The notes under the pieces are model-generated. The model was not told the origin of the DNA. It made no database searches and worked only from the letters and a program-made list of their open reading frames with translations. A DNA stretch of 64,000 nucleotides from Enoplolaimus lenunculus (lineage: Eukaryota > Nematoda > Enoplea > Enoplida > Thoracostomopsidae), in the NCBI GenBank assembly GCA_030248215.1, contig JASANG010003295.1, positions 43,112-107,111 on the forward strand. Direction: 5' to 3'. Below are positions 1 through 12,728 of this stretch, one piece after another (position 1 is the stretch's first letter; each line of letters opens with the position of its first letter). Both the position numbers and the translations under genes were made by a program.

Positions 1-158
1 ATGACTATATGGTACTGCTTAACTTACCATAACCTGAGTTAGCGGATGAGTGCCCATTAATTTGTAGGTTCTTAAACTTGCACTCACTGCGACAACGTCC
101 AAAATATCACAGTGTTCATGGCGATGAACCAAAAACCAAATTCCACCCCCCAACATAC

Positions 159-366
159 CTAAAAATCTAATGTATTCGACTTTCTTTTGTTCGTTTTGAA
201 CGCTTCCCTTCCAGTTATGCGGCCAGCTGAGCATAACCGTATTTGGCCTTAAACCACCGATGCCACTGGTTTGCATCAGTGTTGTGACACTGTGCCATAA
301 ATGAGCACAAATCACGACATTCGAAAATCCACGCAACCGTTCTTCTTTCATTATTTGTTCGAGATT
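159..366 (-). CDS. kcc: KCC exon 18: C-terminal domain, last exon in the window
   Basis: Acceptor ttgccgtag. It encodes [16 protein letters not shown] and [17 protein letters not shown], matching the family's GLGGMKPNTV(I/V)xGWP block. The donor TTTTTAG|gtatgt is phase 1, so the gene continues left of the window. Confidence 0.9.
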
Positions 367-3300
367 CTACGGCAATAAGAACACTACAGTTTTTCTAAAA
401 TGCTCTATAAACTTTTACACAAACATTTGATATTTCTGAAGAAATTGAAACCAGTAGTTCGTTTTTGCACACACACACACACACACAGCTCATATCATTT
501 TGCAAGTTAAACGAAAGTAAGCAGCAAACAAAATTTCCAAACTGGTTACAGCTTAGTTTACAGACCTACTAACTTGGCGTTGAATTACAAGCACAAACCT
601 CTCTCAACTGAATTACAAGCACAAACCTCTCTCTACTACACAAATGAAAAGCTGAAATTTCGCCAACTCGCACTCACTCAGTAACAATTTCACAAGTTTT
701 CGACAATATCAGATAACGCCTGAGATTTTGGATTACAAACAAAACTGCCGCTCGATTGTAGAAACAGCTTACAATCCTAGTATGCATTCAAAATTTTAAA
801 TTTCGATCAAAAACAACTTCTTAAATTAACTCAGAATGCGCGAAACAGAGCCCATTCCACTTCTGTACCTGTTTAAATCGTCGGCACTTTTCGCGATCGT
901 TTTCTTGCGCAAATTCGCCGTCCATCAAAGACACTACAATGGTAAGTCCTTGGCCTTTCTTTAACTGATTCGCCAATGACAACAGACGTCTGTGTTCCGC
1001 TTCCATTGTTGAACCGTTCGGCTTGACAAGAACCATTAATTGAGGCCTAAAAAGCTGACGTATTATGTAAAATTCCAGATTAACACTAGCCGTATCAATC
1101 ACTAGATCCTCTGGCAATGCCGCCCAGCCTAACCTATTTCACATATAGTCCCACCGCTTAACAAAGAGACAACTACAGCATCTATGCTGTCGTAAAACGC
1201 TGCGCTCACAGCAACTGAATAAAAACTAAAATCATTATATTGTCAAAACTATTGAAACGTCGGAGAAAAAAAACCAAACTAACTCGCTGCAATACCATTT
1301 TAAACGCGTTTAAGTTATTTTCAAATTATTGCTCACCACCAAACAAGCAATGTATAATACGAAAGACCAAATTCGTGACCGGATAATCAAACAATACAAC
1401 CACAAGCACCATCCACTTTACTAACTGCCAAAAGTCAAAATCAACCGTTATTGCAACTTTGCAAACCGTGCTACCTCCAATTTTTCGGATGCGGATCAGT
1501 TTCTTTAATCCTTAACAAACTGTACTGCGCAGTCGATAACGCCAAGCCTCGAATTCCATCACCCCATTCTTTCTTTGCTCTTTAAAACATAAAAAGTTCA
1601 AATTTTTTCTAGACAGATAAAAATATATGCATTTTTCGATAATTTTTCTGCTGCGTGTATATAACACCAAATTTACACCCAAGTCAAGAATATTGGCTTG
1701 TCGACAACGGATCCAAATGGCTTGAAAGCTAGGTTTAGGCTTAGGTTTTACAATTATTCGGCTCATGTTTAGGCTTAGACTTAGTTTCGAGCTAGACAGC
1801 CTCCTTAGCTACTAGCTTACTTCACGGTTTTAAAATATTTTCAAATTTGCGTGAAATTTCAAGAATTTAACTAATACTAACTATGCTGCTTAAACACAAA
1901 CACATACCGCACAGAAATGAAGTCAACACAGCAGCCTACCTATTAAAACGATAGGTAATTAAGTCTATACTAATGAAGCTAACACGCCCACGATACGTAA
2001 TTTGGCATTCTTGCATCAAAACGCCGTATATTTTGTGCTTAATGTTTTCTGGACACAATTAATGATACAACAGCCTTATTCCTAAACAATTTAAAGTAAA
2101 CGTTGGTGTGATCAACAGTGTAACGCGTTAGTGTCGCAAAATACTGCAACCACTTTAGCAACATAGCTAGTATTAAGAAAATGATTCTCAGGGTTGCGAT
2201 ATACTTTATTGTGCCGGACGCAGCCGCGTGCCGTAGGAAAAAATCTATTTAGAGAAATTTTTAACACAAAATTTTACGTTGCCACACACAGGCGCCACAG
2301 CGGCATCCAGCGGCACCGAGGCGAGCATATCGCAACCCATACCCTCGTATTTCAACGTATTTGTACACCAGCGCGCAAATGACAATGACAGTGATAGCGT
2401 AGTACCAGTGAGTTAGGAACATAATAACAAAACACAGTATAGCACCAATGATCGATAAGGTCCTGAAACAGCAAACAGTCAACGTATATATTATGCAATC
2501 ACCAGTAAATCGTTACAAAACTCACCAGTGTTACCGCTTGTATGCTCAAAAAAAACCTTTCAGACACACCGGAACCAAACACCGTAATGTTTTGTCGGTC
2601 TGGAACCTAGACTGCCGTACGATCAAACGTGTACCACACCATCACCATTTAGTAATAGGTTTTCAAACAAGCGAACTGCCGCAGCTAAGGAAGTAAACTC
2701 AGTACATAAGTTGCATCAATCAAATGCGCCAAATTTTGAAAAATTTTCAATTTAATGATATCAGTAGTATACACCCAGCCTAGGGACAGTCGTAAATGAC
2801 TGTCCCTAAGGGGGTGGGTTTTCTTGACGACTAATAGTTGTACTCATTGCACTTAGAACTATCGTATCATTAATCCTTGTACTTGTTGTTTCAGAATCAA
2901 AAGTCACAAAGAAGAAGATGTATTCATCCATTTCTATTTTTGTGTATACAGATGAATTTCAGTAAATTTAATGTCTTTCTTACATTGAAGGAGTGATAGT
3001 TTTTAATTATTTTTAGAATTTATAAGCCTAAGTTTTTTGCATAAGCGTTGCAAAACTGCGTTCCAAAGCTTAAGCAAAAAATTTAATCTAGAAATCTTAA
3101 CCTACTATGGTTGAGGATTGGGCAGTTTTAGGATTGGGCAGTTTTCTTAGGCTTAGTTTTCTAACGCGGAAGCTTAAACTTGCAAATGTGTTTCTACTAC
3201 TGCTCCAGCCCTTAGCCATACATCCACTTATTAACGGTAACCTAGCCAGCTTAATAGAACACGCTCAATAGCATCTCAGTGGTTATGTTTGCCGTTGACC

Positions 3301-6300
3301 GAAATGTGCACATGATCTTGAATTTTAGTTTTAGTGGCTTGAGTGCAAGAGTTTTGTCCATACAGTTCGGGACCTTATACACCTATTGACAGTTATTCCT
3401 ACAATTGAATTTTGCACAAAACTGGGGGGCACATGAAATGCGAAAAAAGCCCACATATAGAACAGGAAAGGAACGCAAAAAATTAATCTAAAGTTTAAGC
3501 TTATTCTATTATTGCCCCACGAAAATGTTTCACTCGGTTCTCAACATGAGCTGTGAAACATGAGCTTAAGTATGAGCCTGAGCATACAACTGGTGATAGG
3601 TGCTACAGACATTTGAGAACGTGCGCTTAAGATGTCTTTGTAACTCTTCCCGTAGATGTTTGATTTTGGGTATTTTTTGAATCGAGGTAGGTCAAAAGTC
3701 GTCCATCAGCGTAAACCTTATTTGACACAAGCAATCCTGATCCAGGTCTGGATAATATAATTGAGGTTCAAGGTCTATTTGTGTATCGAGTTCAGAATAG
3801 ATTTGAGTCACAGATTTGTGTTTTTCATACCTATAGCCTACAGCGTCCGCAATTTCGAATGTGTGTAGTACTTAATTGATGCCAGTGTGCATTGTAACTT
3901 TCGAACCACTAAATTGTAAGGTTAGAAATTCAGCATAGCTTTTACATTTGACTCGCCTTGCTTCTGAACCAATTTTGAGATCTGCAATTGCAGTAGTTCT
4001 GCAGTTTGAGAACAGAACGCTAACTGGTGATAGGTCATATATGCATTTACAAATATGAGTCTTGACTACAATAAATGACAAAAATATGCAATTGAGAATC
4101 TCGAGATTTGTAAAGAAGTCGCAATTGAAACTGCCTTATTTTGAAGCTCTCTGTTCACCAGTTCGAAACTCGCAAGAAAACTACACTAATAAGTAGCATT
4201 ACATGTTATTTAAAAACGAGCCAGAATTTAAATAAAAAGTTACACTGAATATTGTTTGTTAAGCAGATTCATGGATAAATATCTCAGTAGGCTTAACATT
4301 ATTGCCTATATTTATTTATGTTGTTTTGACGTTTGTTGGCCGAAGAGCCTAAAATATGCTTAAATTGCTCCAAACTTGTCCTGAAATAGGTTTCTTAAAT
4401 GCGTTTCCAGCGTTTTAGTAAAATGTAGTTAGCTAGTCAGATTAAGGCATGTTGCTGTTGTATTCTCTGATAAGTGTTCTTGTAAGAGCCCGTTATGCCG
4501 TGTATTTTTTGAGCCCCTTACGTCCCTATATCGAACCCGTGAATGGTGAGGTTTACTGAATTTTAATTTTTTTCGAAAAATCCAATATATTCTTGTTATT
4601 TTACGAAAATTATAACTTGGTAAACATATCTGAATAATGTTCTTAACAAATAATTGGTTTGCTACTCAAATACGCGCTGTCCACTATAATGGACACTAGG
4701 ATATATCACAACCTTCAAACTGTCAAAATTAAAATTTTTACACGAAAACAGTGAAAAGATAAATGCAGGAGCCAAGAGCACTCAAATACAAAATTATTAC
4801 AACAACTATATTACATATTAGTCACCTCATCTCAATTTTTTTGATGATACGTTCTATTACATCCAATACACAAGCCAACCTGGCATTTATCGCATTGGGT
4901 AATACACTTTGTCGTACAGTTTTTTTCCCGCACACCGTCTTTGTTTTTTGCCTTCTGTATAAATCAAATAGTGCCCTGTGTTGTCAAAACGAACATCGTC
5001 ATGTACCCGTGTATCCGAAGTACTTGAATGAGCAATAGCCGGTCGCCCTGCGCTTTTCGGCGCTGTCCTATATCTTGCCAAATAGACTTGAGCTATGTGA
5101 CGTCGAAAATTCAGCTGCGGCAACACGCTTTCGATATTGGAGGTGGCACATTCTAGATATATGCACATGCATTTGTAATAGACACGTCAATTAGCCATGT
5201 AAACAATGGCCACCACCATTTTTTCCCACGGACTCCAATTCCATATAACGAAACATTCTGGTCCATTCGATCTGTCCAACCCATATATGCGTTATAGCAA
5301 CTGATCAAGTTAGGACGCGGAATTTGAATAGTGTGCTTTCCCTTCTGCGACCACCTGCTCACGTTTGTGCAAGGACCAACGCTGAGACAGTTTGAAGCAG
5401 CTGTAACAACAGCATTGTCCATCCAGCGCACAATAACTATTCCCCTTTCGTCGCAGCATTTTCGATGGACATAATACTCGCGCACCTGCTTCTTGACCGT
5501 TCTCATATCCTGTACGCCTACTTCACGTGGTATTCTGTTGTCTCTTATTGTTCCGGTTGAACCATATCTTCTGTTTCCCAATTCTTCATTGAATTTCATT
5601 GGGAAGACTGTCAACTAGCAGCACCATGGCCGCCCCCGCTTTCCAAAACCTTGCTTCGTAGTCAGAGTTTCCTTTGAAGGTTTTTCCTTGGTAGAATTCG
5701 AACGCGAGAAGGTAACCATCTGGAGTATTGAGGCACCACCCTTTATATCCGAATCTAATCGGTTTACCGCGTAAAAATTGTTTACAGCCATGGCGGCCAA
5801 AATATTCTATCATCGTTTCATCATGGTCTATATGAAGCTTTGGCAAGAAAATTCGAGCAAACTTTTCCTGGAGATTTTCAATCAAGGGGCGCAACTTCCA
5901 ATATTTGTCCCCGGTTAACGGTTGATTGTTATCAGCAACATGAAGAAACGACATTATTTGTTCAAAGCGATTGCGCCTCATTGATTCATAAACCGCCGTA
6001 TTTCTCATATCAGATCCACTATCCCAAAAAAATCGCTTGCCCGGCAGTTTTGCGTGGCCACTAACAATGAAAATTGCCATAAAATACTTCAACTCTTCCA
6101 CAGTAATCTCTGGATCAGCACAATTTTTGTATCGTGCGTAACTGCTGCACTGTTTGCTAAGATATTCAAACAATCTATCGTCCCAGAACAATTCAAAAAG
6201 TTCCGTTGGTGATTTGCCTATATACGACGATTTATCTGCAGAGAATGGAGTAAAATGTATCTCATCAATGTCACCATCGGCCCATTTACTGACCTTTTTG

Positions 6301-9300
6301 GCACCTTGTTTGATGTGTGTTCTTCTTCAAATTTATCACCATTCGAATCTTCAGTTTCTCCACCCATGGCTTCCACATCTTCGTCGTCAGCAGTAACCAT
6401 GTCTAAGACCTCTTGCACGGAATATCTGAGGAGCAAAATTACAATAAACACATGAAACGAAGCGTTAGCCTAAAGTCTTAACCATAAGCATGGGCCTAAG
6501 CTTTAGCTGTCCTAGAAGTGCACAAGATTCAAACGATTTTATATTTATACAACGGTTTGCTCAAAAACGTTATTTACTGTCTAGCAGATACTTCTGATTT
6601 TTGCAAAAATTGAGACCCCTTGTTCCTAGAGTCTAGTAAAATAGACAGCAACTACTAGTACCTCTTGTACAAGTATAGATCGAGACACCAAGCTGATTCT
6701 CGTATTATATATACTGCTATAATCACAAAGTAATATGGTGATAAAATCTTCGTTGGCTAAGAAATACAACGTAAATAGCAATACAATTCATTCTACTTAC
6801 CTTTTATGGCTATCCATAACGTATTTGCAATGAACGCCAAACAAAAACAATGATCAATAAGACTGTAAAGCTGTTAATAATACTATAAACAGTCTAAAAA
6901 ACGTATATATCAATAAATCAACAGAGTATGACTAGCTATTCGTTTACTGTAGCTCTTTTAACGCGTGTCCTAAATACTGGACGCTAGGATAATTTGGGTT
7001 AATTAGTTTTTTGGCTTGATTACTCCTGCATTTTGCAAATTTTGTGTTGGTTTATATTCTGAATTGTATACAATACCAATCACGCACCAGAACGCAATAT
7101 GTCTAAAGAGTTACGAAGTTTTGCAGCTGAGGATCTCAAGATTGATAAGTAGAGGTTATTGAAACAAAAAAAACAGTAATTTCAAACCTCTCCACTCACT
7201 GGTTCGAAAAGAACAACAGGAACGTATTGTTTATGCGATGGACTGCAAAGAGTAAGCTTGAGCTTTAGAGTAATTTTGCTTAGAGTTATGCTTAGGCTTA
7301 GGAATACTATGGTCCTTGGATTTGGCTCTTTTTCACAACTGAATCCTAAATTTTTACCAAATTCGAAATTGTTACCGAATCTGAACCTTTGTTGCCACCA
7401 GGATTTATATGTATTAGTATACAACCGAAGGTCTGTCTCCGTTTCTGGTAAATTTTCTGACCTCCGGCTCCGGCTTCCGTACTTATCACCTCCAATTTAT
7501 ACGTATATATACTTATATGTAGATTTATATTTATTTCTTTTATTATATATTTATTTATTTCTTGTTTACAAACGATCGCTAAATTTCTTATCAGTTTGGG
7601 CCTGAATTTCTTATCTGTTTGGACTGTTAAATTTGTTTACCTATTAACTATTGTTTTGATCAAAGTCTAGGTCAAATTACTAGGTCTAAAATTTCAAATC
7701 CTAGTTTAGCTCAAATGAGCTAGCCCCATTAGCAAAGATTTCGCATCGAGGTGGTACTAGCAGTCACAATAACCTATCTGGACTCTGAATTATAGGTATA
7801 TAAAAGGATGCTCAAGAGTCCGAATCAGTTAGTTGTGTCTAGATAGCTGTTATGCTTTTTGTTTTGTGATAGGTTAGATTTTATATTTTTGGTTTTTCAA
7901 ATTATATATATCATGGTGCGACCGGATATTTAAAAATGCTGGAGCTGGATAGTCGAATATCAGGCCGGAGCCGGATAGTCAGTTCAAATCTAGAACTAGA
8001 TGGCATTCAAATATCAGAACGTGATATCCGGTCGCATTGCTATATATAGGGATGCAAAGCGAAACAGGATTTTATCTGAAGCGGAATCGGAATTCTGGTT
8101 GCTAGTTACACCTTGATATATGCACATGTATTATATATTTGTAAGGTTGCAAGGAAATCCTGTTCCGGTGTGAATTTCTACAAACTTCAATTCATGCTCC
8201 TCTTCCAATACTCAATGATGCTGAAATTCTGGTTTTTGTTCTTGTCAGGTTCCTGTGTCAAAATTTAGTCCTTGTTCCGATTCCTGTGTAGAAATTTAAT
8301 TTCTGTTTCTGTTCCTGCAACGTAATTTACATTTTCTTTTGGTAAACCTTATGTAGTTCCTGTCATTCTAAGATTTGTGAAGCATCGGCGCCACTTTTGC
8401 AAAAATTACCGCTTCTCTACCGATACTTTTAGACATAATAGTCAGTTGGAATGCTCTCTGTTTCACTTGTTTGCTGTATTGATTCATCTGAATATAGGCA
8501 ACTGTAATTTCTCTTGCGTTTTTGTTTGAAAAAATAATTGAAATGAATGATGCAATGTAGGACCTCATACGTTCTTGAAGTACTCTGTACTAAAACTGGA
8601 ATCGATATTGCTATCGGTTCAGCAGCGGCATATTTTCAAAAAAAGAACAGGCATCGGTAAAAATTTTGGTATCGGCTCATCACTACCAACAAGTTATTGT
8701 TTCTACTGCATTAAGCTTTTAGATTCTACTTTTCGATAGCTGATCCAAATCCTGAATTTTTGCCGAATCCAAGACTTCCAGAATTATTTAATAAATTCGA
8801 ACCGTGAATTAACATCTACTCTTCTGGAAGATCAGTACAGTATGGAAATGGTAATATTTCACTAGAACTAAAATTCGAGAAAAAAAGATTTTTAAATTAA
8901 GTCACTGTGTTTGATATTTTAGTTTCTCGAAAATATTCCAAAATTTGAAACAATGTAAAGGTGCAAGTGAGATGAGGGTGGGTACCTGTCTGCGTAAAAT
9001 GCAGAAGAAAATTTACTCACGAAAAATTATTATATGGTGAGCATTCACCGTAAGATTTTATAAGTGGCATGGTCCATTATTAACCTAGCGACCTATATTA
9101 GAAGCAATGTTATACAACTATTGTATGGTCAATTAAAAAGTTGTAGGATAACGCTAGAAAGAGTATTAGTCATCGTTAAAATTTAAGCTTTCTAATAGTA
9201 TTCTACGAAATTTAATTGACCATACATCAGTTGTGTAACATAACTTCTAAAATAGTTAGCTAGGTTATCGGTGGACCATGTCACTTATTGAAAAAATATT

Positions 9301-12300
9301 GAAAAAGTAAAGGTGCAATGTGGGATGGGGGTGGGCACCTTTCTGCATAAGATGCAGAAATTACTGTGTGTTTGATAACAAACTGTTCAGGAGCATGTGG
9401 GATGGGGAGGGCACCAATACCTAAGCATTGCAAGTTAAAAAACTAAGCTAAGGTTAGAATAGCTTAAGCGCGATATTTGTGAGCTTAGCAAAGTAAGGAA
9501 GCTTAGGTTGCTACACATGCTACCCCCCATCCCACAATTACTAAAACGCTGGCAAATGGCAACAGTGGAGGAGCAATTTTTTACCAAAAGAAGTGACGAA
9601 TGGGATTCAAACATTTGTTGAATGGGATCGCGTAGTGTGGGTGGAAGAACCCTGATCGAGGTCCATAGATTTTGTTTACTATGTGAGTTGAACGGTGGGG
9701 GTAGTTTTTTATTTGTTACTTAGTTCACTTTGCAGCTATTACAACTATTAGTCGTAAAGAAAACCCCCCTAGGGACAGTCACTTACGACTGTCCCTAGGG
9801 GGGTATATACTACTGATATCAAATTTACACAACCTATCGCCAACTGGTAATAAGTGCTATATATATTTGAGAATATGGGCATTCAATTTTATTTCCTAGC
9901 ATCAATTCGCTGCTAGTGTTCAATTACTTAGCTAGCGCTGTACATCTGAAGTACACTGACTAGACTTGTCGAAACGCAAAAAATTACAGACCATAACGCA
10001 CAATATGTATACGTTGCAACAACACACAAAGTGCCTACACCAGGCAAGTATAAAACTGTTGTTGAGTTAAATCCCAGTTGAAAAAAAACTAAATTTAATT
10101 CAACTCCATTGTAAACAAACTAACCAGTGATAGTATTTAAATCGCGGCCTCCAATTCGGCGCGCCGAGTAGGGTTTGAAATGCGCAAACAATATTGACAA
10201 ACGCGTAACACATCAGAAAGAAAAAGTCAACTACGGGTGCAATGTGATCAATGTTGCCAATCAGTACAGCGCCTGAAAACAAAAACTACACCCTACTCAG
10301 AACTCAGCGCGGCAAACAGTTGGCGTGTGTACCTATAACCAAACCAGGAGGGTAGCCATGATTTTATAAAATGATCGTTGCGTTCACTAAAAATTTAGCA
10401 GTAGTGGTGTTTCTAGTACTACCAGCAGCAAAAACTTCTTACAACTCCTGGAATAAAAATCGAAATTGACTCAACATCTAACATTCAGCAGATTTCGTGC
10501 TTGGAAACATTTTACTTTACAAACTGTCAATAAGTGATATTATACTTATTTAAAAATACGGCTCTTAATACGTGAGAATTTAATCTCAAAAAGAATATAG
10601 CGCCTATCACCAGCGCTACTAATACGATTTCAATCAAGTGAACTGTATAGCTGCGAATTCAAAATTTCACACAGTAGAATCGATTTAATCGCTAGCAACT
10701 GGTGGCAGATGCTGCACACATTTTGAGAATACAGGCTCCGATTGAAAGCCTATCACTAACAAACTATAATATGCAGCTGCAAAACTCATTAGATAATCAA
10801 TTTACGCCACTTAAAATTACTAATAATTTTAATCTAAACAACGAACCTTCTGCAATGACGGTTGTAATAACAAGTGCCAGGATTGGTTCATTGAATCGAT
10901 TGACACGAGAGAATACATTTAACGCTGGAATTACGTTATCTTTCGCAATCGAATGCAACAATCGCGGAGCGCCTAAAATTATACAGAACTGCAAATAAAT
11001 AAGAAACAAAGAATAATAACCATTTAATAATAAATAGTGTTTCTTGCACTCGTCTCCAGCAGAAATTTTCAAATTTGAATTCAAAACTGAAAAACATCAG
11101 CAGTTATAGCAGCAGAACTAAACCAACGTATTCGAAATTATCGTAACAGCAGTTTCATAGTCTACTAGTATTAGCCATATTTGTCTCAGAAATAAAATTT
11201 AACCGATATTTTCCCCAACAAAATAGCACAATCCAAACTTATAACGCGAGGCACATTTTACGCCATTTAAACCACACCGAGCCGAAATATCCCGTATTAC
11301 CATCATAAGTAAACAGTCTAACAATCAGCCGCTACTTACTACACAAACACTGCAACGCAGCACCAAACGTCGACGTAAACGATCCAATCAAAATCACCCA
11401 TTTGTTTGGCCACGCCAGTTTTGCAATCACAAATTCACGACCGCCACCACCGTGGACAGATCCATCGCTGCCGCCTAAACTGTCACCAGATCTAAAAACA
11501 ACAAACACGCGCAATTAACAGAACCACAAACCAAAGCTCAAAGACATTAAAAATCTCAATGCTTTATGTTTTTTCGTTGTACGTTCGTGTTCAAACAGTT
11601 GATTTACTAAGCGGCCACTGTTACTTTTAGATACGTAACAGTAGATTACAAACGTATTCCTAAGCCTTAGCCTATGCCTTGCAAAAGCGTATTCCTAAGG
11701 CTAAGCCTAAGCAAAAAAATGTAGTCTACAATGCAAGCTTACTCTTTTACAGACCCACCAGAAACCGGAACGGCTTTAAAGTAACACAGACGCGCTGGTT
11801 AAATTTAACTGAGTTACAGCCAAGCTCAAAACAAACCTTGCCATACAAAAATTTGTAAAAATTTATTACGATTACTTAGTTCAAAAGTCGTATCAATTAG
11901 TTGCTACCATGTTGTACATAACGTACTCTCACTCGGCCAACAGCACACTCGATGAACAGTCAAATTTGACATGAATCAATTTATTTGAAGCGGAGTAGGG
12001 ACTTACATTCGGTCCCGAAATTCCTTCATCAACGAGTAAAAGCAACATTTCGCATGTTTGCGAATAACCAGCCGCATTTTATCAATCAAATTTGCGTGAA
12101 CCTTCCGCCAAACACTAAAGAAAGTTAAAAAATTACTGTTGACCGAGATCCAGTTGTTGGCCGAGGGAGAGTAAACCGTTGAATACATCCGCGCGTATAA
12201 ACCTTACTAACTTGTCAAGCAACACCGGTCCAGCAATTGTTGCACCAAACAAAAGCACAAAACTTAAATATACGAAACTTGTCGTCAACTGTGCTGCGAT

Positions 12301-12659
12301 TGTGCCGACTGGAATCGACTTTTGTGGATCTTTTAAATCTCCTGTTCAAAAAAGTAAACAACAATATACTTACAAACAGAGAATTCTGCTAATAAAATAA
12401 TAATACAAAATATATAATAATATGGACTCCTGCCTTAACCGTTGAAACAAAAACTGCCGAAGTTTTAAAATACGTCTGGCTTCTCGTTCGTTTCGCTCGC
12501 GAATTTGGGTGCCATCACCCTGCAGACTGGGGGGCACCACCGTCCTGTCCGTTCTGGCACTGTGACTATGATAATTTAGTAGTTTATGACAACTGTATTT
12601 TTTTGGTTTGAATTCACTTCATTATTTCCATTGGCCATACTAAATTGCTAATATTGCTG

Positions 12660-12728
<69 letters not shown>

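Larger units (their letters stand above)
2463..10124 (-). other. KCC intron 14 (7.7 kb)
   Basis: Holds the piggyBac relic, two oppositely oriented copies of a hairpin-bearing repeat, a foldback MITE at 9061-9288 and a CCGG-type element at 7915-8039. Degraded TTAGGC-type remnants lie near 3115-3170 and 7240-7310. Other stretches, such as 8040-8900, are AT-rich and show no gene. Confidence 0.8.
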
